Below are positions 1 through 5,053 of a stretch of 5,053 bases of DNA, piece by piece. The notes below the pieces were generated by a model. It worked only from the letters and a program-made list of their open reading frames with translations, searched no databases and had not been told where the DNA came from. The stretch lies in contig JAHJBD010000103.1 in NCBI GenBank assembly GCA_018813725.1, positions 1 to 5,053 of the forward strand, given 5' to 3'. A program made the translations under genes and the position numbers. Source of the DNA: Nanobdellota archaeon (GTDB taxonomy: Archaea; Nanobdellota; Nanobdellia; Woesearchaeales; JAHJBD01). Within the stretch, counting starts at the first letter, position 1. Each line of letters begins with the position of its first letter.

Positions 1-3000
1 AGCATTTATATCATGTTCAATATCACTGAGGTTGATCATCAAGCACCAACATTCACCCAATGGCCTCACAACCAGACAATCGAATATTTCATAGAGCCAT
101 TAAACCTTGATGTTAATGCAACTGATGCAACTAGCACTTACTGGAAGGTTAATGATACTGGTAGGTTTAATATTACTCAGGAAGGCATGTTAAGGAACGC
201 TACTACACTTCCTGTCGGCCTTTATTGGGTGAATATCTCAGTTAATGACACTAATGATAATGTCAACAGCACTCAGATCTGGATCAATGTAACTGATACT
301 ATTGCGCCATTGTTTACTCAAATACCTAGCAATGTAACATTAGATGATGTGACTGCATTAGAGTATGATATCAATGCAACTGATCCTAGCGGAACTTACT
401 GGAAGGTCAATGATACAACAAGGTTTAACATAACTCAGGAAGGTATCTTGAAAAACAATACTGACCTAGCTGGAGCAATCTACTGGGTGAATGTCTCTGT
501 CAATGACACTTATGATAATCTTAACAGCACGATAATAAGGACAAATATCAGTGCAAACAATCTGCCAAACACCACCTTTGTTATAGTCAATACCACTGCT
601 GGCAATTATACCAACACTTCACTCAGATGCTATGCAAATATAACTGATAGTGATGGCGGCAATGTTTACGGCGCTTATACTTGGTATAATAATTCAGTTG
701 CATACCTTACAGGCCAGAGCAGTGCGTTTACAGAAGGTACTATAGTGCTTATTTCAACACTTAACTCAGAAAATACAACCAAGCTTGAGAACTGGAGCTG
801 TGAGGTAAGGGCTTATGATGGCCTTAGCTATGGAAATAGAAGAAATGCTACAATTACGATAAGGAATGCTCCTGTTTACAGGAATAATACTATCCCTGCA
901 ATCTCGTTTACTGAAGGCAGCTCTGCGACAGTCAATCTGAACGGATATTTCAAAGATATTGATAATGATGCTTTGACTTTCAGTAATAATACTGTCAGTG
1001 GGGTTACGATCACTATTGCAGCTGGCACTGCTACTATCGCATCAAGCACTGTTGGAACATATTATGTGGTCTTTAATGTAACTGATGGTGTAACTTGGGC
1101 AGAAAGCAATAATGTGACAATTACTGTATCTAGTTCAGGTGGCGGCGGCGGTGGCGGTGGCGGTGGTGGTGGTGGCGCACCTCCAGTAGTACCACCTGTT
1201 GTTCCTCCAGTAGTCCCACCTGTAGTCCCACCAGTAATACCTCCGGTGGCCATAGCAACAGAAGTACCTATCTCAGAGACTCCAACAGTCCCTAGCTCTA
1301 TAGGTGCTGGGTCAGCTATAGGTGGAGGCACTATACCGTGCATACTTTCAACCAGAAAAGAGACGGTTGTGCTTGGAAAGAGCTACCTGAATATCTCTGA
1401 AGCAGTGCCAGAAGGTTATGAAATCGTTGTAGAGCCATTCAATGTATCGTGCATAAACAATCAGCCTTATAAGATAACATTCAGCGTGCCTGATGATTAT
1501 GTTAATGTCAGCGCTGTAAGGTGCGCTGGACAGTATTGCTCACAGGTAGAGCTAAGGACAATAAAAACACTTGATTGCGGCAATTACCTTGAAGAGATAT
1601 CCAGGGAAAATGACGTGTATGATCCTACCTTGCATAATTTAAGTGTGGAAGAGACTGTGCTTAACCTTACTGATATCAAGAACTCAATATCTAGCGGCAT
1701 GGCAAGGTTTGCATTTAAAGGGGCAGCTTTTGAAGGTATTGAGGTAAAACTTTCACAGATAACCCTGAATGTTGAAGAGGCTAAGAACAGAAAGTTGAAG
1801 ATCGTCGGTGTTCCTGTACAGCTTAAGATAAGCAAAGTAATAGATTATGCGATTAACATCACTCTTCCGTATGATGATCTTACTGGTGTTGAAGAAGACA
1901 GTCTTGCTTTGTATGTATATCATAATGATAGTTGGATCTATATAGGGGGTGTTATAGATCAAGAAGCTGGTACTGTCACTGCTGAAAGCGAACTCTCGCC
2001 TTATCTGGATGAAAATAATAAAGCAGTGTTTGCGATAATGGGGGTACTTTGCTTATACTGCTATGAATCAAAGCTGGAGATGGTCTATGAGCCTCCTTTT
2101 GAGACAACTAATGCTGTAATCTTAGTACACGGCCTTGGAAGCTCGCCAGATACCTATCAGGCTTTGATAGATGATATCAGGCTGACAGAGCAGCCGTTTA
2201 AGCTTTACACCTTTGGCTATCCATCTTCAAGATCTATCCAGGAGATCGCTGTTGAGTTTGCTGACAGTCTTGAGGCAAACACTGCTGAATTTGATAACAT
2301 ATACATAGTTGGACACAGCATGGGCGGGCTTGTTGCTCAGTCTGCTGTATACACCAGTTATCTTAAGAATCAGGATGTGTTATCTTATAGGTTCCTTGAT
2401 AAGGTCAAGAAGATGATACTTGTGGGTGTACCAAATGAGGGAACGCCAATAGCAAATCTCTATTCAAAGGTATATGATACTTTGGTAAATTCAGATAATT
2501 ATCCGCTTTTTAACCTTAACAGCAAACTTGTAAAAGAGCTTGCTGTGCCAAATATTGTTCCAAGAGTTCCTGGTATCAAATATTATGCACTTGCTGGACA
2601 AAAGGATATCGCGCTTGGAACAGGTGCATTTGCAGTTGGCACTAAATCAATATTTGGAGAAGACGCAGATGGTTTTGTAGGTTTATCAAGTGCTACTAAT
2701 ATAGGTGGTGAGGTCAATAATGAGCTTTGCCAGAATTTCTGGCTTATTGATTCAAACCATTTTGGATTACTTGATGATCCTGCTGCAAGGCAGACCATTG
2801 CTAGGATAATCAGTGCAGACATGACAAGCCAAAGCTATTCATCAATATTTGGCTATAATAACTACTTTGATTTTGACATAGCAAGCTGCTCATCTAAGGA
2901 TACATACTTTATCATAGGTAAAAAGATACCTAAAGAGGCTGCACTGGATCTTACTGGTTGCCTTTGCGGCAATGGTGTGTGCGGAGAGGGCGAGGATGCT

Positions 3001-4044
3001 GTAAATTGTCCTGTTGACTGTGTTGAGGTAGGTTCCAGGCTTATCGTGATAAGCATATCTACACTCCTTATCCTGATACTTATCTTGATATTATTATTGA
3101 TTGGCTCTTTTGTAAGGTATGAATATAATCATCTGGTGAGGCATAGGCCGAATGCAACGCTAGAGCATTTCTTGCTCAACGCTACAAGATATGAAGATAT
3201 TGTTGAGAGAAGGTTAAAGACAGAAGAAAGATTACCAGTCAGGCTTTTGGGAGAAGTATATTTTGCTGTTATTGCTGCAGTGGTTGCGCCAGTAAGATGG
3301 ACGTATGTTGGGTTTAGGTTTATCGCAAGATCAATACAAGAATCATATTATGCGTTTATTTCTCTGGCTATCGCTGCAAGAAAGGGTATGCTTAAAGCAA
3401 GACTTTTTGGGAAATTATCTGCAAGGTGGCTATCTGATCTTTCTATCGGAAGATTAGCCTATCTTTTGTACCTTCATTCTGCCCGCAGAATAAAGAAACA
3501 TTATTACTCACACTATCTATCTCATGTGATGGCTGGAGTTATAAAGGCTTACCTGATGTTTACAAAGGTCAGCTTAAGCAAAAAGAGATATCCTGAGATG
3601 CAGGCAATACAGCATTTTTACAAGAAAAAGGCCAGCATAGATATGAACATGATAGACCTGATCCATAATCTGCATGAGACTGAGATTGATATATTGAAGA
3701 ATAATGTAACTGTTGCAAAGCTTGTACATTCAAAGGTGATGAAGGAGTATGCTAAGTTTGTGAAGGTATATGATAAGGGTGAGCCGTTCAGCTTGTATCA
3801 TGCTGTCATGTCAAGGTATAAGCATGTGAAGAAGATGTATCATAAGGTGATGTTTAAGGTTGATAAATTAGCATTGTATTCTGAACTGAATAAGGCAAAT
3901 ATCCTTGTTATGAGAAAAGATGTAAGCGCTGCAAAGACAGTAATGGCAAAGGCTTCAAAAATATATGATAGGATTATGAAAGAAAAGGCTGTTAAACATG
4001 TGTTTAACAAGTATAATCAGGTTAAAGAAAGGATTATTTTGTAA
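1..4044 (+). CDS. Giant membrane-anchored surface protein with cadherin/Ig-like repeats and an alpha/beta-hydrolase (lipase-like) domain; 5' partial
   Basis: The frame is open from base 1. The ATG at 13 is unlikely to be the start: no Shine-Dalgarno precedes it, no signal peptide follows, and the residues around it (IMFNITEV...APTFTQ) resemble the repeat junction at residues 89-103 (IWINVTDT..AP.FTQ), so at least one more repeat probably lies upstream. Counting from that ATG: cadherin-like repeats at 11-97 and 98-183, Ig-like domains at about 184-284 (Cys206/Cys263 probably paired) and 285-375, Gly/Pro-Val hinge 376-413, beta-rich region about 430-690, alpha/beta-hydrolase about 700-936, Cys-rich motif 983-1003, transmembrane helix about 1010-1034, basic helical tail to 1343. 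The order implies a protein outside the cell, tethered by one helix, with a cytoplasmic C-terminus. The role is inferred: surface adhesion combined with ester or lipid hydrolysis. It ends in tandem TAA TAA. Lipase fold is well supported; substrate is unknown. Confidence 0.9.
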   Translation, partial: SIYIMFNITEVDHQAPTFTQWPHNQTIEYFIEPLNLDVNATDATSTYWKVNDTGRFNITQEGMLRNATTLPVGLYWVNISVNDTNDNVNSTQIWINVTDTIAPLFTQIPSNVTLDDVTALEYDINATDPSGTYWKVNDTTRFNITQEGILKNNTDLAGAIYWVNVSVNDTYDNLNSTIIRTNISANNLPNTTFVIVNTTAGNYTNTSLRCYANITDSDGGNVYGAYTWYNNSVAYLTGQSSAFTEGTIVLISTLNSENTTKLENWSCEVRAYDGLSYGNRRNATITIRNAPVYRNNTIPAISFTEGSSATVNLNGYFKDIDNDALTFSNNTVSGVTITIAAGTATIASSTVGTYYVVFNVTDGVTWAESNNVTITVSSSGGGGGGGGGGGGGAPPVVPPVVPPVVPPVVPPVIPPVAIATEVPISETPTVPSSIGAGSAIGGGTIPCILSTRKETVVLGKSYLNISEAVPEGYEIVVEPFNVSCINNQPYKITFSVPDDYVNVSAVRCAGQYCSQVELRTIKTLDCGNYLEEISRENDVYDPTLHNLSVEETVLNLTDIKNSISSGMARFAFKGAAFEGIEVKLSQITLNVEEAKNRKLKIVGVPVQLKISKVIDYAINITLPYDDLTGVEEDSLALYVYHNDSWIYIGGVIDQEAGTVTAESELSPYLDENNKAVFAIMGVLCLYCYESKLEMVYEPPFETTNAVILVHGLGSSPDTYQALIDDIRLTEQPFKLYTFGYPSSRSIQEIAVEFADSLEANTAEFDNIYIVGHSMGGLVAQSAVYTSYLKNQDVLSYRFLDKVKKMILVGVPNEGTPIANLYSKVYDTLVNSDNYPLFNLNSKLVKELAVPNIVPRVPGIKYYALAGQKDIALGTGAFAVGTKSIFGEDADGFVGLSSATNIGGEVNNELCQNFWLIDSNHFGLLDDPAARQTIARIISADMTSQSYSSIFGYNNYFDFDIASCSSKDTYFIIGKKIPKEAALDLTGCLCGNGVCGEGEDAVNCPVDCVEVGSRLIVISISTLLILILILILLLIGSFVRYEYNHLVRHRPNATLEHFLLNATRYEDIVERRLKTEERLPVRLLGEVYFAVIAAVVAPVRWTYVGFRFIARSIQESYYAFISLAIAARKGMLKARLFGKLSARWLSDLSIGRLAYLLYLHSARRIKKHYYSHYLSHVMAGVIKAYLMFTKVSLSKKRYPEMQAIQHFYKKKASIDMNMIDLIHNLHETEIDILKNNVTVAKLVHSKVMKEYAKFVKVYDKGEPFSLYHAVMSRYKHVKKMYHKVMFKVDKLALYSELNKANILVMRKDVSAAKTVMAKASKIYDRIMKEKAVKHVFNKYNQVKERIIL
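43..561 (+). repeat. Two tandem cadherin-like repeats (86-residue, 258-nt period)
   Basis: Two units, about 43-303 and 304-561, share the pattern NATD..(S/G)TYWKVNDT..RFNITQEG.L.N.T.L.G..YWVN.SVNDT.DN.NST. Anchor words recur exactly 258 nt apart: ACTTACTGGAAGGT at 136 and 394, AATGCAACTGAT at 115 and 373, and ACTCAGGAAGG at 175 and 433. The conservation at the DNA level suggests a fairly recent duplication. Such beta-sandwich repeats (cadherin-like or He_PIG-like) usually serve as spacers or adhesion modules in archaeal surface proteins. The fragment at positions 1-42 looks like the last strand of a further unit lying outside the window. Confidence 0.85.
562..1137 (+). other. Two Ig-like beta-sandwich domains within the surface protein
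   Basis: Residues 184-284 form an Ig-like domain with LRCYANITDSDGG and WSCEVRAYDG strands, so Cys206 and Cys263 are well placed for a disulfide. This type is common in secreted proteins of DPANN archaea. Residues 285-375 form a second domain of the bacterial Ig / cadherin-like kind: an FTEGSSATVNLNGYF opening, a D.DND.LTF strand, then GTYYVVFNVTDG and a closing SNNVTITV strand. NxS/T sequons are dense in both. Domain family names are from pattern recognition, not a profile search. Confidence 0.7.
1138..1251 (+). repeat. Low-complexity Gly13 tract plus (PPVV)n hinge
   Basis: Thirteen Gly codons, all GGT or GGC, fill 1138-1176. After one Ala codon come six 12-nt units encoding PPVV four times, then PPVI and PPVA (1180-1251). 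The polyglycine part should be flexible, while the Pro-Val part should be extended, together a stalk or hinge between the Ig-like repeats and the rest of the ectodomain. The reverse strand over this stretch is open only because of the simple-sequence composition. Confidence 0.9.
1300..2082 (+). other. Beta-rich linker region of the surface protein, ZU5/UPA-like in its second half
   Basis: Residues about 430-690 link the hinge to the hydrolase. They are predicted beta-rich and hold seven Cys (443, 480, 504, 509, 522, 680, 683). The part LPYDDLTGVEEDSLALYVY followed by DSWIYIGGVIDQEAGTVTAE and a late NNKAVFAIMG strand matches the familiar layout of beta-sandwich domains that read 'LxVYYYdesW.pl.g..D...ntVta...hfs.fai.g', seen in many secreted archaeal and bacterial proteins. 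I cannot name the family with confidence. A CLYC pair (680-683) sits at the border with the hydrolase. Confidence 0.5.
2110..2820 (+). other. Alpha/beta-hydrolase (lipase/esterase) domain with complete catalytic triad
   Basis: Residues about 700-936 carry the marks of a triacylglycerol-lipase / PGAP1-like hydrolase. AVILVHGLGSS (701-711) is the beta-strand plus HG oxyanion turn. VGHSMGG (766-772) is the GxSxG nucleophile elbow with Ser769 as nucleophile. LVGVPNEGTP (803-812) matches the strand that in lipases reads TPhxGT. Asp886 in DADGFVGLSSA fits the usual DGxV acid, and His916 in DSNHFGLLDDP fits the catalytic His. All core elements are present in the right order and at plausible spacing, so the enzyme is probably active. 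The chemistry is ester hydrolysis outside the cell. Whether the substrate is lipid, a small ester or a peptide-linked ester cannot be read from the sequence. The domain carries no NxS/T sequons. Confidence 0.85.
2959..3114 (+). other. Cys-rich motif followed by a single transmembrane helix
   Basis: Residues 983-1003 read C.CGNGVCGEGEDAVNCPVDC with five Cys, a short disulfide-rich motif often found in DPANN secreted proteins, usually next to the membrane or between domains. Only six residues later begins a run of about 25 almost purely Leu/Ile/Val/Ser residues (about 1010-1034), followed by RYEY and a strongly basic stretch. By the positive-inside rule, everything before it is outside and the tail is cytoplasmic. 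Confidence 0.85.
3115..4041 (+). other. Basic helical cytoplasmic tail of the surface protein (unrecognised domain)
   Basis: Residues 1035-1343 are rich in Lys, Arg, Tyr and His, with few Gly or Pro and almost no Cys, and are predicted alpha-helical. Residues about 1082-1094 (VYFAVIAAVVAPV) are a short hydrophobic stretch next to R1095 and W1096. It could be a second, marginal membrane segment or an amphipathic helix lying on the inner face. The end (about 1288-1343: LYSELNKANILVMRKDVSAA..., then a YDRIM...VFNKYNQVKERI helix) resembles the helical hairpins that close many Woesearchaeota-type proteins and look TPR-like. I do not recognise a defined family. The size is unusual for a surface-protein anchor and suggests an inside partner. 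Confidence 0.6.
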
Positions 4045-4121
4045 TAACTATCTATTTTGTATCTCATTAATTCAAATCGGTCAACTCTATGCAAAAATCA
4101 CATTATAGTGGTGGTGCAAGG

Positions 4122-4129
4122 CTTTTATA
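4122..4129 (+). promoter_or_regulatory. Candidate archaeal TATA box for the BRO-family gene
   Basis: CTTTTATA within GCTTTTATACTT is the best match to an archaeal TATA element in the 150-nt gap between the two genes. With the usual distance of about 25 nt, transcription would begin near 4150-4155, giving a leader of roughly 40 nt before the ATG at 4195. A purine-rich BRE is not obvious upstream (GTGCAAGG). The rest of the gap shows no RNA gene and no clear hairpin terminator for the upstream gene. Confidence 0.4.
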
Positions 4130-4185
4130 CTTACAGATACTACAAAGTGGAAAAAGGATACTGACATTTCACCTACCTTTAGCTA

Positions 4186-4191
4186 GGGGAT
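4186..4191 (+). promoter_or_regulatory. Ribosome binding site for the BRO-family gene
   Basis: GGGGAT matches the archaeal GGTGAT core in five of six bases and ends 3 nt before the ATG at 4195. An in-frame TAG at 4180-4182 excludes any start further upstream, and no alternative start codon lies between, so this site fixes the start. Confidence 0.5.
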
Positions 4192-4194
4192 TGC

Positions 4195-5037
4195 ATGGAC
4201 AAAGAAAAAGCGCTGGTTGTTTTTCAGGATAAGAAGATACGTAGGATTTGGTATAATCAAGAATGGTTCTATTCTGTCGTTGACATTGTCGGGGTCTTGA
4301 CTGACAGTCCAACTCCCAGGCAATATTGGGGTAAGGTTAAGGATAGGTAATTTATTGCGCTAGAACTGTCCCCAATTTGGGTACAGTTGAAATTACCTGC
4401 GGAAGACGGCAAATTAAGGTATACTGATTGTGTAAATACCAAAAATGCTTTTAGGCTAATCCAATCCATCCCATCTAAAAAAGCTGAGCCCTTTAAACAA
4501 TGGCTAGCACAGTTAGCCCAAGATCGTATAGAAGAAATTGAAAATCCTGAGCTGGCGCAAATTAGGGTCAAGGAGTATTACGAACTCAAAGGATATCCTA
4601 AGGAGTGGATAGAAAAAAGGCTTCGAGGTATAGCAATAAGGCAAGAATTTACTGATGTCTGGAAAGATAGGGGCGTTACTGAGGATTCTAATCTTGCCAT
4701 ATTAACCAATGAGATAACCAAAGCAACATTCGGGAAGACTGTCCAGGAATATAAAGAATTTAAAGGCTTAAATAAGAAAAATCAAAATCTGAGGGACCAT
4801 ATGCAAGATTGGGAAATAATCTTTACGATGGTTGGAGAGAAAGCCACCACTGATATCGCTAGGTCACGAGATGCGCAAGGATTTGAAGAAAATCAGGGTG
4901 CTGCAAAGAGGGGTGGGCAGATAGCAAGTAATGCACGCAAAGAATTGGAATAGGAAACAGGAAATCCTGTAATCTCAAAGAATAATTTCTTAGGTCTTAC
5001 TAAAAGGAGAAAATTAAGCAGCAAGAAGCAAATCTGA
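4195..5037 (+). pseudogene. BRO-N / DinD-like (antirepressor-like) gene interrupted by two in-frame stops
   Basis: One continuous frame of 280 codons runs from ATG 4195 to TGA 5035-5037, broken only by TAA at codon 52 and TAG at codon 253. The N-terminal part (KALVVFQDKKIRRIWYNQEW, then VVDIVGVLTDSPTPRQYWGKVKDR) and IQSIPSKKAEPFKQWLAQL (89-107) are the hallmarks of the BRO-N domain of phage antirepressors and related proteins. The C-terminal part (LRDHM 199-203, GEKATTDIAR, DAQGFEEN, GAAKRGGQIASNARKELE) is the conserved tail of the DinD-like branch. Similarity continues straight across both stops: KDR-stop-FIALELSPIW where the family has a Glu, and KELE-stop-ETGNPVISKNNFLGLTK where it has a Lys or similar. 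Each stop is one base change from a sense codon (GAA to TAA, AAG to TAG). No frameshift is seen, so decay is recent or the stops are recoded. Family members are thought to bind DNA and occur in phages and as widely transferred solitary genes. The exact role is unknown. Confidence 0.85.
4387..4953 (+). CDS. Longest uninterrupted stretch of the broken BRO/DinD-like gene
   Basis: Between the two internal stops, 188 codons remain open if TTG 4387 is used as start. A gene caller would probably report this as a stand-alone protein. It lacks most of the BRO-N domain (the first 64 codons) and the last 28 residues of the family. No Shine-Dalgarno precedes the TTG (upstream is CCAATTTGGGTACAG), so translation restart here is poorly supported. 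It should be read as a fragment of the pseudogene at 4195-5037. If expressed, it would keep the DinD-like C-terminal half but probably not a folded BRO-N domain. Confidence 0.35.
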   Translation: MKLPAEDGKLRYTDCVNTKNAFRLIQSIPSKKAEPFKQWLAQLAQDRIEEIENPELAQIRVKEYYELKGYPKEWIEKRLRGIAIRQEFTDVWKDRGVTEDSNLAILTNEITKATFGKTVQEYKEFKGLNKKNQNLRDHMQDWEIIFTMVGEKATTDIARSRDAQGFEENQGAAKRGGQIASNARKELE

Positions 5038-5053
5038 AAACATCATTTTCTTC

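Noticed and set aside
13..15. ATG at 13 as the true start of the surface protein
   Set aside because: The frame is open to base 1, no ribosome binding site or signal peptide is present, and the surrounding residues match a repeat junction.
1062..1343. Reverse-strand open frame rich in GGTT and polyproline
   Set aside because: It is the mirror of the Gly/Pro-Val hinge codons of the surface-protein gene; simple-sequence composition keeps it open, and it has no gene-like features.
1584..3056. Several short reverse-strand open frames (64-83 codons)
   Set aside because: All lie inside the surface-protein gene, have no ribosome binding site or recognisable protein family, and are shadows of the coding strand.
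4048..4065. T-rich stretch after the tandem TAA as a terminator of the surface-protein gene
   Set aside because: Its longest T run is only four bases and there is no hairpin, so it cannot be told from the AT-rich background.
4066..4080. TTCAAATC resembling a tRNA T-loop
   Set aside because: No pairing T-stem, acceptor stem or anticodon arm can be drawn around it.
4098..4113. Small imperfect inverted repeat ATCAC-ATTATA-GTGGT in the intergenic gap
   Set aside because: Only five pairs including one G-T wobble; too weak to claim as an operator or hairpin, though it does lie just before the candidate TATA box.
4269..4571. Reverse-strand 100-codon frame
   Set aside because: It is antisense to the BRO-family frame, whose sense translation shows clear family motifs.

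Overview
The window looks like a piece of an archaeal genome, most likely a DPANN lineage such as Woesearchaeota or Pacearchaeota. The reasons are a huge sequon-rich secreted protein built of cadherin/Ig-like repeats, a Cys-rich signature of the type CGNGVCxxGEDxxNCPxDC just before a transmembrane segment, Arg codons that are almost all AGG/AGA, low-GC AT-rich coding sequence, and a TTTTATA-type (TATA box) element in the one intergenic gap. The lineage is an inference from these features, not a demonstrated placement.

Positions 1-4044 are one very long plus-strand gene whose reading frame is open to the left edge, so its true start lies outside the window. It encodes a type I-like membrane protein. 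In order it has: two tandem 86-residue cadherin-like repeats, two further Ig-like domains, a Gly13 plus (PPVV)n hinge, a beta-rich region, an alpha/beta-hydrolase (lipase/esterase) domain with an apparently complete Ser769-Asp886-His916 triad, a Cys-rich motif, one strong transmembrane helix, and a basic, helical tail of about 309 residues on the presumed cytoplasmic side. Residue numbers count from the ATG at position 13.

Positions 4045-4194 are the only intergenic gap. It holds a plausible archaeal TATA box and a GGTGAT-like ribosome binding site for the next gene.

Positions 4195-5037 hold a BRO-N / DinD-like gene (phage antirepressor-like family). Its frame is continuous for 280 codons but is interrupted by two in-frame stops, TAA at 4348-4350 and TAG at 4951-4953. 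Both sit where the protein similarity runs straight through, so each looks like a single-base nonsense change without any indel. It is best annotated as a young pseudogene, though recoding or sequence error remain possible. Its Arg codon use differs from the upstream gene, consistent with horizontal acquisition.

The two genes show no functional link. The most notable items are the membrane-tethered hydrolase architecture and the doubly interrupted BRO gene.
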